Source of the DNA: Clostridia bacterium | GTDB taxonomy: Bacteria > Bacillota > Clostridia > Oscillospirales > RGIG8002 | Direction: 5' to 3' | Length of the DNA: 41,463 bases | NCBI GenBank assembly: GCA_017616855.1 | Contig: JAFZXI010000077.1 | Span: forward strand, 70,710-112,172 | In this document: piece after piece, positions 17,736 to 27,279 of the stretch | Position numbering within the stretch: the stretch's first letter is position 1 | Layout of the letters: every line of letters starts with the position of its first letter | The notes under the pieces: generated by a model | Databases searched by the model: none | Told to the model about the DNA's origin: nothing | Seen by the model: the letters and a program-made list of their open reading frames with translations, nothing else | Translations under genes and position numbers: made by a program

Positions 17736-20700
17736 ATGAAAAGAAAGCTGATAGCTATTGTCCTTACCTTGACGCTTCTTATGTCCCTTGCACCGCTTTC
17801 GGGTGTCATTGCCGCCAAAGCGATAGACACTTCCGCGCTGCAGGAGCAGGTGATGAGCGCGAAAGCGCTTATCTATAAGGGGTACGGTGAACAGTCGCGC
17901 AAGTATCTTGCCGACCGCGTGCAGCGCGCGGAGGCGGTCGTTTATAACGACTACGCCACCGAAGAAGACATCGCCGCGGCAGGGGAAGCGTTGCAGACGG
18001 CAGTCGATTCGCTCGCGCCGATGTATGCTTATGAACAGATAGCGCTTGACGGCATCGGCGTCTGGGACGCCGCCGCGCTTTCTGCGATGACGGAATCCTC
18101 TGCGGTTCCGGTCAAAGACGTTGAAAACAAGCCCGCTGACGTCGATTTCTCGATCGCCGTCAGCGCAGGCGACGGGCGGACGTTCTTCTCAAACATCGCG
18201 CCCGGTTTCGCCGGCGTGACCGGCGCTTCGCCGTTCGGCAGGGATATGACTAAGGCCGACGGCGTCAAACTGTGGGTCTCCGTTGACGCGCCCGCGACTC
18301 TGACGATAACGCTTGGACGCGTTTCCGTCGAAGGCATTAACTTATCGATGGCTGACGTCTACGTTGCCGAAACGGGGTATATCCACGTTCCGTTTGACTG
18401 TTTCACCGGCGATGCCGTTATCAAAGACGGCAGTCTGAATCTGCTTTCGATCCTTGCCGAAGGAGTTGATTCCTTCAGATTCGCGGATCTCAACGCTTAT
18501 AACGAGATCCTTGAGGGCAGCACGAAAACGCCTTATTCCGAAACGTTGATTACTTCCCGCAATCAGATAGAGAATAACGCGTATTATAAGATTATTGAAA
18601 CCGGTTCCGGAAAAGCAATCACTTACGGTCCGGAGATAACTGAAACCAATACGCAATGGAATCTGTGCCTCGATATTGAAGACAGCAGACTGCAGTATTC
18701 TCTCGAAGAAAACAGGGAAGGCGACCGCACGCAGATGTGGCAGCTTTCGCCTTCGCCTGCCGGTAACGGAAGCTTCAGACTTATTAACAAGTCTTCCACG
18801 AACGCCATTCAGATTTCCTCTTCCGGCGGAAGCATCGAAGCCAAGAAACCCGCTCTTAACGAGACACTCCAGGAATGGACGATAAGCATATCGAAAAAAG
18901 AAGCGACCATTCAGGTCCGCAACGTCGGTAAACTTACCGTTTCGGGGGATACTGTCAAAGCTACGACCGGATCGACTTATAAGAAGTTCTATCTCTACAA
19001 GGTCGTCGAAACCGAATACGTACAGAGCTGGAGCGATGAATTCGACGGCGACGAGCTCGATCGCAATAAATGGTCGGTCGACGACGGCTTCTGGTTCGGC
19101 GGCAGTGTTTCGACCATACATACCGATGACGATCAGCAACTCAACGTTTCCGACGGCATGCTTAATATGACCGTCACGCCCGACAGATACGGCTCTTATG
19201 AAATGCAGGGCACGTATATGAGCACCAGCGGACGTTTCGCTTTCAGTTACGGAAAGGTCGAGATCCGCGCCAAGCTCGCGTACGGCAACGGACAGTTCCC
19301 GGCGTTCTGGATGATGCCCACCGATATGATGAATATGGGCGGCGGCGAAATCGACATCATGGAGATAGTCGTCACGGATGATATACGAAAGAACGGTGAG
19401 CAGATAGGCACGATTCACTGGACGTCCGACGACGGATACACTCATTGGTCAAAGGTCCATTACATGCCGATCTACGGATACGGAGAAAAGTATCTCAGCG
19501 ACGAATTCCATACCTACGGCGTCGAGATGGATCATGACCAGATCAGATATTACTTCGACGGTATGCAGTATAACTCGCTCGTTCTGAACTCCGAGGGCAA
19601 GAGATTCGCTTTCGGAGACATGGCGAGATATATCATTATAAATAACTCTACCAAAGGCGACGACGCGAGTATCGTAAAAGAAGCGTGGGGCCTCGAGGAT
19701 GAATACGTTACGCAGATAGATTACGTCAGATGCTACCTTGAAGCAGGCGAAATCACCGATAACACCGTCAATTTCACGACCGACGACAGCATCAACTATT
19801 CGTCCGGGATTGAGGCCGTCGCCACCAACGACGCGTGGGATATCAATTTCGCCATGGATATAAACTGCTACGGCAACGAAGGCGCTGTTGCGGATCATTA
19901 CTCCAATCTCTATATTTTCGATCCGTATACCGGAGAAACCCTAAGGTCAATTTATATTGCGAACGCGGTGGCGAAATATACCAGGTCATTCCGGGTGCTG
20001 TATTCGCCGGACGCCACCAAACTCGCCGTCGCGAATACCCAGGGATGTATTGTAATTTATAATACTTCCAATTATGATAACGCGCCGATAAAGATCTATA
20101 ACGGCGCCGTTATTCAGGAGAACGTTTTGTTTACACCGGATAGCAAATACCTGATAGTCGGCGGCTTCAACGGCGGTTCGCAGGCATATTCCAACCCGCA
20201 GACGAGCGGCAAAACCGAAAAATGGCGTTTCCGCGTTTTCGACGCCGCCACAGGCGCGAAGCTGCAGGATATAGACGTCGGCAGCGATCCGCGCTACATC
20301 GCGATTTCGGACGACGGCACCAAGGTGGCAGTTACTACCACAAGCAACGGCACGTTCATTTATAACGTTGCCGACTGGAGCGAGTACGGCCACATCACCG
20401 AAGGTCACAGCGGAGCAATCCGCGGCGCGGACTTCTCCTCTGACGGCAGCCTGCTCGTTACTTCCGACGACGAGGGCGTTATCAATGTATGGAACGTTGC
20501 CGATCTGACGCTCAATAAGAAGATAAACAATGTCAACAGCGGTTCTGTCCGGCGTGTCGTCTTTTCGCCCGATGACAAGAACATTCTTGCTACTGCGACA
20601 TACGGCGCGGCGCGTCTTTTCGAGGTGGAGAGCGGAGAGCTTATCTCTTTGCTCGGCGGATTCGGCAATGTCATCCGCGAGGCGACATATTCCACCGAAG

Positions 20701-22496
20701 GTAAATTCATCGCTGTCGCTTCCTACGACGGGGGCGCGAAGCTTTTCGCTTCGGACGGCACCTATCTTGAAACACTGAGAGCCGGGGAGACCGACGAGAA
20801 CGGCGAAGGATTCATCCTTTCCCGCATCAAGTTCTCACCTTATGAGGACGATTACGTCATGTTCTCCACCCGCACCGATCCGTACGCGGTACAGAAATGG
20901 AACCTCCCGAAGCAGTATGACAAAACGCAGCTTATGCTTGCCGTGAGCAACTGCCGGGACAAGACCACACCCGAATACGCTTATGCCGCGCAGGTCGTCA
21001 ATCTCAAATATGCCACTCCGCAGATGATCTATAAAGCTTACACCGGCATCGGCGGAACGGCGAAGACTAACGAAATGATTTTAGTCTCTCCTGACGGATA
21101 CGAGGTACCGCTTGACGTCACTGTCAATAAGAACGCTTACGTTTACGTTACTGCCGGAGCGTCTCCGGAATACGCGAATCTTGCTCTGAAAGTCACAAAT
21201 ACAGGCGACGGTACAAGCAAGCTTATCCCCACGGACGATAACGCAGTATTCTTTATTAACTATGATGAAAACGACGAATTGCAGGCGGGCTATTATCTCG
21301 ATTTCAAGGTCAAGATGACCGAAGCCGGCGTATTCGATCTCGAGCTTGTTGACCTCGATTCCGACAAGACGTTCCCGAAGGGGAGTGTTACCGTTAACGG
21401 CGACGCTACCGCCGCGGATGGGTTCCTTTACAGTATCAATAACGGTGAAGTCACGATAACGAAGTGTATTTCCGGCAGACGCGACGTCGTTATCCCGAGC
21501 GAGATAGACGGATATCCGGTCACGAAGATCGGCTCTTATGCGTTCTATTCTTACGGAACCAACGTTATGCACATGAAGGTCACGCTTCCCGATACGCTGA
21601 AGGAGATAGGCAGTTACGCTTTCTATAACTGCTGGTCTCTGCGTGAGATCAAGTTCCCCGCAGGACTTGAAAAGATCGATCAGTACGCTTTCAATAGGTG
21701 CAGATTGCTCAGCACTGTCGAGATACCTGCCGGCACTGTCGTGAACTCCTACGCATTCAAGGATGCCGGCGTCGGTACCATCATACTTAACTCCGGATCC
21801 GGCATCGCGAGCAGTTCTCTTTCCGGTATGTCGCGCGTCAGAGAGATTATAGTTGCCGACGGAATACAGAACCTTTCTTTGAGTATTTCTTCTCAGTATC
21901 TTCTCGAGGCGGTATATATTCCCGAAAGCGTAACCTCCATCAGCGGCGGAATATATAACTTCGTAGATACAAGCAGTTTGCATACAAAGTATCTCGCGAA
22001 GATCTACGGCGTCGAGGGAAGCTACGCTCAGACCTACGCTGAAGCGAATCCGACCAAGTTTGTCTTTGTTCCGATCTGCGCGCCGACAATCAACGGAGTA
22101 GAGGACGGCAAGACATACGACCTCTACGAAGCGCCGGTTTCGGCGACGTGGGAAAACGGCCATATCGGTTATCTTAACGGCGAAGCGCTCTACAGACACG
22201 CGGATATAACCGAGCCCGGCGAATATACGCTCGAGGTCATAAACGGTTATGACGACTATAAGACGACGGTTCATTTCACGGTCGTTGATACGACGCCTCC
22301 GCCGTATACCATCGGCGACGTTGACGACGACGGCGAGATCGCCGTTACCGACGCCCTTGCCGCGCTACGCATTGCGCTCGGACTTGCGGAACCGCAGGGC
22401 TATCAGAACGTCACCGCAGACGTTGACGGCGACGGTATCGTTACGGTTTCCGATGTGCTCCGCATACTCAGAGCCGCAGCAGGATTTGATAATTAA
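17736..22496 (+). CDS. Secreted GH16 / WD40 / LRR protein with dockerin, copy B1
   Basis: This 1,586-residue protein has the same module order as copies A1 and A2 but is more distant. The signal peptide begins MKRKLIAIVLTLTLLMSLAPL. The GH16 domain starts near residue 427 (YVQSWSDEFDGDELDRNKW) and has the triad Glu538, Asp540 and Glu543 in GGEIDIMEI. The substrate-facing loops differ from the A pair: for example it has LAYGNGQFPAFWMMPTDMMNMG. The propeller (about residues 700-1055) and LRR part (e.g. LKEIGSYAFYNCWSLREIKF) are retained. The dockerin has a longer linker between its two loops than A1/A2 (GLAEPQGYQNVTADVDGDG), like that of the six-repeat EEP protein. GGAGG is 8 bases before the ATG. 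It is likely a docked beta-glucanase with somewhat different specificity. Confidence 0.88.
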   Translation: MKRKLIAIVLTLTLLMSLAPLSGVIAAKAIDTSALQEQVMSAKALIYKGYGEQSRKYLADRVQRAEAVVYNDYATEEDIAAAGEALQTAVDSLAPMYAYEQIALDGIGVWDAAALSAMTESSAVPVKDVENKPADVDFSIAVSAGDGRTFFSNIAPGFAGVTGASPFGRDMTKADGVKLWVSVDAPATLTITLGRVSVEGINLSMADVYVAETGYIHVPFDCFTGDAVIKDGSLNLLSILAEGVDSFRFADLNAYNEILEGSTKTPYSETLITSRNQIENNAYYKIIETGSGKAITYGPEITETNTQWNLCLDIEDSRLQYSLEENREGDRTQMWQLSPSPAGNGSFRLINKSSTNAIQISSSGGSIEAKKPALNETLQEWTISISKKEATIQVRNVGKLTVSGDTVKATTGSTYKKFYLYKVVETEYVQSWSDEFDGDELDRNKWSVDDGFWFGGSVSTIHTDDDQQLNVSDGMLNMTVTPDRYGSYEMQGTYMSTSGRFAFSYGKVEIRAKLAYGNGQFPAFWMMPTDMMNMGGGEIDIMEIVVTDDIRKNGEQIGTIHWTSDDGYTHWSKVHYMPIYGYGEKYLSDEFHTYGVEMDHDQIRYYFDGMQYNSLVLNSEGKRFAFGDMARYIIINNSTKGDDASIVKEAWGLEDEYVTQIDYVRCYLEAGEITDNTVNFTTDDSINYSSGIEAVATNDAWDINFAMDINCYGNEGAVADHYSNLYIFDPYTGETLRSIYIANAVAKYTRSFRVLYSPDATKLAVANTQGCIVIYNTSNYDNAPIKIYNGAVIQENVLFTPDSKYLIVGGFNGGSQAYSNPQTSGKTEKWRFRVFDAATGAKLQDIDVGSDPRYIAISDDGTKVAVTTTSNGTFIYNVADWSEYGHITEGHSGAIRGADFSSDGSLLVTSDDEGVINVWNVADLTLNKKINNVNSGSVRRVVFSPDDKNILATATYGAARLFEVESGELISLLGGFGNVIREATYSTEGKFIAVASYDGGAKLFASDGTYLETLRAGETDENGEGFILSRIKFSPYEDDYVMFSTRTDPYAVQKWNLPKQYDKTQLMLAVSNCRDKTTPEYAYAAQVVNLKYATPQMIYKAYTGIGGTAKTNEMILVSPDGYEVPLDVTVNKNAYVYVTAGASPEYANLALKVTNTGDGTSKLIPTDDNAVFFINYDENDELQAGYYLDFKVKMTEAGVFDLELVDLDSDKTFPKGSVTVNGDATAADGFLYSINNGEVTITKCISGRRDVVIPSEIDGYPVTKIGSYAFYSYGTNVMHMKVTLPDTLKEIGSYAFYNCWSLREIKFPAGLEKIDQYAFNRCRLLSTVEIPAGTVVNSYAFKDAGVGTIILNSGSGIASSSLSGMSRVREIIVADGIQNLSLSISSQYLLEAVYIPESVTSISGGIYNFVDTSSLHTKYLAKIYGVEGSYAQTYAEANPTKFVFVPICAPTINGVEDGKTYDLYEAPVSATWENGHIGYLNGEALYRHADITEPGEYTLEVINGYDDYKTTVHFTVVDTTPPPYTIGDVDDDGEIAVTDALAALRIALGLAEPQGYQNVTADVDGDGIVTVSDVLRILRAAAGFDN

Positions 22497-22542
22497 GAAT
22501 CAAGCTTAACTTCGTATTCCTTTTTGAAACGGAGGACACGGT

Positions 22543-25500
22543 ATGAAAAGAAAACTGATTGCGATTCTTCTGACGCTTGCGCTCGCATTATCTTTGATGC
22601 CGATTTACGGTATCGTTCCCGCCGGAGCGGACGATGACGCTCAAGCAATTGATTTGCCCGGGTGCGCCAGAGCCGCGCTGTTTGACGGCTATAGCGAGCA
22701 GTCGAGAAAATATCTCGCAGACCGTTTGCAGAGGTATGAAGCGGTGCTATATAACGACGTCGCCACAGATGCCGAGTTCGAGGCCGCATGGAACGAACTG
22801 CAAAGCGCCTACGACTCGCTTAAGCCGATGCACGGGTTTGAATTAATCCCGCTAAACGGCTTCAGCGCTTGGACTGACGAGGACCTTGAGGCGATGATAG
22901 AGTCTTCGTCGACGCCGGTTTTTGACAGAGAACACGCGCCTGACGGCGTTGATTTCGCGATATATGTCAGCGGCGAGGGAGGCGCGGTATTTTCCAACGG
23001 CGCGAACAGAAGCGGCGTTGCCGGTCAGTCTCCGTTTGGACTGGATATGTCAAAAGCGGACGGTTTGAAATTCTGGTTATATAATAATACCGGAGTTTCA
23101 AAGTATACCGTTACCATCGGACTGCGCTCGGGTGTGGATAACTACGCATACTCCGCCGATGTATACAGCAGTGGATACGTGTATATCCCGTTCGAGTATT
23201 TCACAACGACGGGTGAGTATCCGCTCGCGAAAGACGGCAGCTTGAACTATATCCGCATCGAATCTGACTCGGAGTCATTCTGCGTAGCCGATTTCAACGC
23301 GTATAACGAGATACTTGAATCGAGCTCAAAGACAGAGTATTCCGAAACTCTTATAACTTCTCGCAGTCTGATAGAAAACAACGCTTATTATAAGATCATC
23401 GAGTCGGGTTCCGGTAAAGCAGTTACGCTCGGACCTCCCGTTTCAGAAACTTCGATCAGATGGGGGAATACCACTCTTGCCGTAGAAGACAGCGCGCTGA
23501 AATATTCCCTCGAAGAAAACCGCGAAGGCGACCGCACACAGATGTGGCAGTTGGCGCCTTCGCCTTCCGGCAACAACACTTTTCGTATTATAAACAAGTC
23601 GAGTTCCAACGTGATGACGATTTCTTCTTCGGGCGGCACCGTTGAAGCAAAAGAGATTGACATGAATTCGGCTCTTCAGGAGTGGTCGATAAGCATTTCC
23701 GCAACTAAAGCAACTTTGCAGGTCCGCAACGTCGGAAAGCTGACCACCGCAGGCGAATCGGTAAAGGCCACTAACGGATCGACTTATAAGAAGTTTTATC
23801 TTTTTAAAGTTATTGAAACCGAATACGTGCAGAGCTGGAGCGATGAGTTCGACGGCGATTCGCTCGACCGCACGAAGTGGAACGTAAGCGACGGCCAGAC
23901 CGACGGAGCCATTTATCCCGATGACGATGATCTTATAGACGTTTCGAACGGGAACCTCAATTTTAAGAGCGAATACAAACGCAGCGACGCCTATGAGATG
24001 AGAGGAACGTATATGAACACCAGCGGCAAGTTCGCGTTCAGCTACGGAAAGATAGAGGTTCGCGCAAAGCTCGCTTACGGCACAGGACAGTTTCCGGCGT
24101 TCTGGCTCATGCCGACCGACATGATGAACATGGGCGCGGGCGAAGTCGACATAATGGAAATGGTCGTCGGCAGCGATATCAGGGATAACGGTACGGTTAT
24201 CGGTACCGTACACTGGACTAACGATGAGGGCTCGCAGGAATGGTCTAAAGTCGTTTATATGCGGATTAACGGATACGGAGAAAAGTATCTCAGCGACGAA
24301 TACCACACTTACGGGCTCGAAATGGACCGCGATCAAATCAGGTATTACTTCGACGGAACGCAGTATAACTCGCTGCTATATAACAGCGAAGGCAAACAGT
24401 TTGCTTTCGGTGATATCGCAAGGTATATCATTTTCAACAATACTCCGCGAGCGGAAACTGATAACGGCGCGGGAAACATCGTAAATCCCGACTGGGGAGC
24501 CGAAGACGAATACGTCATCAACGTAGACTATGTCAGATGCTTCCTTGAAGCAGGGGAGATTACCGACGATACCGAAGACTTCACTACAGACGCCAGCATC
24601 AATTACTCGACAGGTCTGAACGCCGTCGCGGTCAACGATTATTGGGATATCAATTTCCCGACAGACGTCAAGGCGGACGGTACGGAAGCCGCATCTGCGG
24701 ACCATATGAAAAAAGTCTACATATTCGACCCCGTGACAAACGTGACGAAGCACGTGCTTTCCACCGGGTTTGACAGAGCGCTCCGCGTCGTTTATTCTCC
24801 GGACGGAAGCAAGCTTGCGGTTGCGTCCACACAGGGAAATATTGCGATTTTTGACACTTCTGATTACACAAAGGCGCCGAAGAAGATATCAAACGGCGTT
24901 GTCATTCAAGAAAACGTGCTGTTCACAAAGGACAGCAGCGCGCTTATTGTCGGCGGCTTCAACGGCGGATCTCAGAAGTATTCGCCGAGCGTTGAAAAAT
25001 GGTGCTTTCGCGTATTCGATGCGACTACCGGCGCTAAGCTGCAGCAGATAAGCGTCGGAAGCGATCCGCGCTTTATCGCGCTTTCCGATGACGGCTCGAA
25101 ACTCGCGGTAACTACCACCAGCAACGGCACGTTCATATATAATACTTCCGATTGGAGTGAATACGCGCATTTTACGGAAGGTCACGTCAGAGCGATACGC
25201 GGCGCTGATTTCTCGTCTGATGCGAAGCTGCTTGTCACATCGGACGATAACGGCGTGATATGCCTGTGGGACGTTGAGAATAAAACGTTTATAAAGAAGA
25301 TAAACAACGTCAACACCGGTTCGGTAAGACGCATAGTTTTTTCGCCGGATGATAAGAATCTCCTCTGCACGTCGACTTACGGCGCGGCTCGTCTCTTCGA
25401 CGTCGAGAGCGGAGAACTGATTTCGCTGCTCGGCGGATTCGGTAACGTTATCCGCGAGGCGGCGTATTCGCCGAACGGTAAATACATCGTTGTTGCCGCG

Positions 25501-27243
25501 TATGACGGAGGCGCTAAGCTTTTCGCCTCGGACGGCACGTATCTCGAAACGCTGAAAGCGGGCGAGACCGACGAAAACCTTGAGGGATATATAATTTCAC
25601 GCATCAAGTTCATGCCCGACAGTTCATACGTTTTCTTTGCCGAGCGCACGTATCCGCATTCGCTGCAGAAGTGGGCGCTTCCGCAGGAACTCGATAAGAC
25701 CTCGCTTAAAAACGCGCTGCTGAAAGGCAACACAAGCAATCCCGGCTATGAATACGCCGCGAAGGTCGCGACTCTGAAATACGCAACGCCGCACATGATG
25801 GACAAAGCGCTTTCTGCGCTGGTTCCGCGCCCGATGGTCGTTTATGACTCACTGCGCGCGTCTGCCGACGCGGTTGAGTTTACAAACGCCGTTGAAATCA
25901 ATCGCTGCGGCTATGTCTACTTCCAGTCGGTCAACTCGCCGTATTATGAGCATCTGAAATTAAAGATAAAGAATACCGATACCGAGGAAGAACGCTTTGT
26001 TGCTATCGATAAGGACACTCTGCTTTCGGTCACTTCAGACGGCAACTACACACACGTCGACCGCCTTATGAAGATTCGTTTCGATGAATCCGGAACGTAT
26101 CAGGCGATGCTTTACGATGAGGCGAAAGATAAGAGCTTTGCTGTCGTAACCGTGACCGTCGACGGCACGAAGACCGCCACGGATGAGTTTACCTATACTA
26201 TAAATGAAGCGACCGGTGAAATTACGATAACCAACTGCCTTTCCGGCAAACGCGACGTCGTTATCCCGGATGAGATCGAGGGTTACCAGGTCACGACGAT
26301 AGGCGACTACGCCTTCTCGGGATACGGCAGAACCGTGCATCATATGACTGTCAAACTTCCGTCGACCCTTACGACTATAAAGCAGTATGCCTTCAATGCG
26401 TGCAGCTCACTGAGAGAGATAGAGTTCCCCGCATCGTTGAAGACGATAGGGCAGTACGCATTTAATGATTGCCGTCTCCTCGGCAGCGTTGACATTCCGG
26501 ACGGCGTTTCGGTCAATACTTACGCCCTCCGCAATACCGGCGTCGGCACGGTTACCGTGGGTACCGGGGTCAACTTCACTTCCGCCGCGCTCAGCGGCAA
26601 CTATCGAGCTCGTGAGCTCATCGTCAGAGAGGGCACGACCGCCGTTACCGCGAACCTCGGAACACAGTATATAATGGAAGCGGTCTATATACCCGAGAGC
26701 GTAACTTCGATCAGCGGGACGCTCTTCTCCGGCAACAGAAAGAAGGTCAAGCTTTACGGAGTCGAAGGCACTTTCGCGCAGACATATGCGGAAAACTATC
26801 CTGATAAGTTTGATTTCGTTCCGCTCGGTGCGCCTGTAATCACAGGCGTAGAGAACGGTGCGACATACGATCTCTACAAGGGCGGAGTACACGCTTCCTG
26901 GAACGACGGCCACATCGCGTATCTGAACGGCGATCGACGCTATTACGAGACCGATGTTACCGAGCCCGGCGAATACACGCTCAAAGTAATTAACGGCTAT
27001 GACGATTATACTACTACCGTCAGCTTTACCGTTATTGATACTACGCCGCCGCCTTACACCGTGGGCGACGTCGACGACGACGGTGAAACAGGCGTTACCG
27101 ACGCGCTCGCCGCGCTTCGCATAGCGCTCCGACTTGCCGAGCCGCAGGGTTATCAGAGTCTTTCCGCGGACCTCGACGGCGACGGCAAAATAACGGTTTC
27201 CGACGCACTGCGCATTCTCCGTATGGCTGCGGGGCTGAACTGA
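22543..27243 (+). CDS. Secreted GH16 / WD40 / LRR protein with dockerin, copy B2
   Basis: This 1,566-residue protein is the closest relative of B1, 46 bases downstream of it. The signal peptide is MKRKLIAILLTLALALSLMP, followed by the helical segment, jelly-roll-like module, ricin-like module and GH16 domain from about residue 427. The catalytic residues are Glu534, Asp536 and Glu539 in GAGEVDIMEM. Compared with B1, the start of the GH16 domain is shortened around DGQTDGAIYPDDDD and lacks the FWFGG-type segment of the other three copies, which may alter the substrate cleft. The propeller, LRR region (LTTIKQYAFNACSSLREIEF), Ig-like module and dockerin (loops DVDDDGETGVTDAL and DLDGDGKITVSDAL) are complete. 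GGAGG lies 7 bases before the ATG. Confidence 0.88.
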   Translation: MKRKLIAILLTLALALSLMPIYGIVPAGADDDAQAIDLPGCARAALFDGYSEQSRKYLADRLQRYEAVLYNDVATDAEFEAAWNELQSAYDSLKPMHGFELIPLNGFSAWTDEDLEAMIESSSTPVFDREHAPDGVDFAIYVSGEGGAVFSNGANRSGVAGQSPFGLDMSKADGLKFWLYNNTGVSKYTVTIGLRSGVDNYAYSADVYSSGYVYIPFEYFTTTGEYPLAKDGSLNYIRIESDSESFCVADFNAYNEILESSSKTEYSETLITSRSLIENNAYYKIIESGSGKAVTLGPPVSETSIRWGNTTLAVEDSALKYSLEENREGDRTQMWQLAPSPSGNNTFRIINKSSSNVMTISSSGGTVEAKEIDMNSALQEWSISISATKATLQVRNVGKLTTAGESVKATNGSTYKKFYLFKVIETEYVQSWSDEFDGDSLDRTKWNVSDGQTDGAIYPDDDDLIDVSNGNLNFKSEYKRSDAYEMRGTYMNTSGKFAFSYGKIEVRAKLAYGTGQFPAFWLMPTDMMNMGAGEVDIMEMVVGSDIRDNGTVIGTVHWTNDEGSQEWSKVVYMRINGYGEKYLSDEYHTYGLEMDRDQIRYYFDGTQYNSLLYNSEGKQFAFGDIARYIIFNNTPRAETDNGAGNIVNPDWGAEDEYVINVDYVRCFLEAGEITDDTEDFTTDASINYSTGLNAVAVNDYWDINFPTDVKADGTEAASADHMKKVYIFDPVTNVTKHVLSTGFDRALRVVYSPDGSKLAVASTQGNIAIFDTSDYTKAPKKISNGVVIQENVLFTKDSSALIVGGFNGGSQKYSPSVEKWCFRVFDATTGAKLQQISVGSDPRFIALSDDGSKLAVTTTSNGTFIYNTSDWSEYAHFTEGHVRAIRGADFSSDAKLLVTSDDNGVICLWDVENKTFIKKINNVNTGSVRRIVFSPDDKNLLCTSTYGAARLFDVESGELISLLGGFGNVIREAAYSPNGKYIVVAAYDGGAKLFASDGTYLETLKAGETDENLEGYIISRIKFMPDSSYVFFAERTYPHSLQKWALPQELDKTSLKNALLKGNTSNPGYEYAAKVATLKYATPHMMDKALSALVPRPMVVYDSLRASADAVEFTNAVEINRCGYVYFQSVNSPYYEHLKLKIKNTDTEEERFVAIDKDTLLSVTSDGNYTHVDRLMKIRFDESGTYQAMLYDEAKDKSFAVVTVTVDGTKTATDEFTYTINEATGEITITNCLSGKRDVVIPDEIEGYQVTTIGDYAFSGYGRTVHHMTVKLPSTLTTIKQYAFNACSSLREIEFPASLKTIGQYAFNDCRLLGSVDIPDGVSVNTYALRNTGVGTVTVGTGVNFTSAALSGNYRARELIVREGTTAVTANLGTQYIMEAVYIPESVTSISGTLFSGNRKKVKLYGVEGTFAQTYAENYPDKFDFVPLGAPVITGVENGATYDLYKGGVHASWNDGHIAYLNGDRRYYETDVTEPGEYTLKVINGYDDYTTTVSFTVIDTTPPPYTVGDVDDDGETGVTDALAALRIALRLAEPQGYQSLSADLDGDGKITVSDALRILRMAAGLN

Positions 27244-27279
27244 TATAAATCTTCGAGTGTAGAAAACGGAGGTAAGCAT

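Noticed and set aside
21081-22274. A 397-codon minus-strand open frame opposite copy B1 (similar ones at 18342-19445 and 26407-27279)
   Set aside because: They recur at corresponding places in the paralogues as mirror images of the GH16 coding sequence. Their composition is rich in Arg and Val, as is typical of antisense frames.
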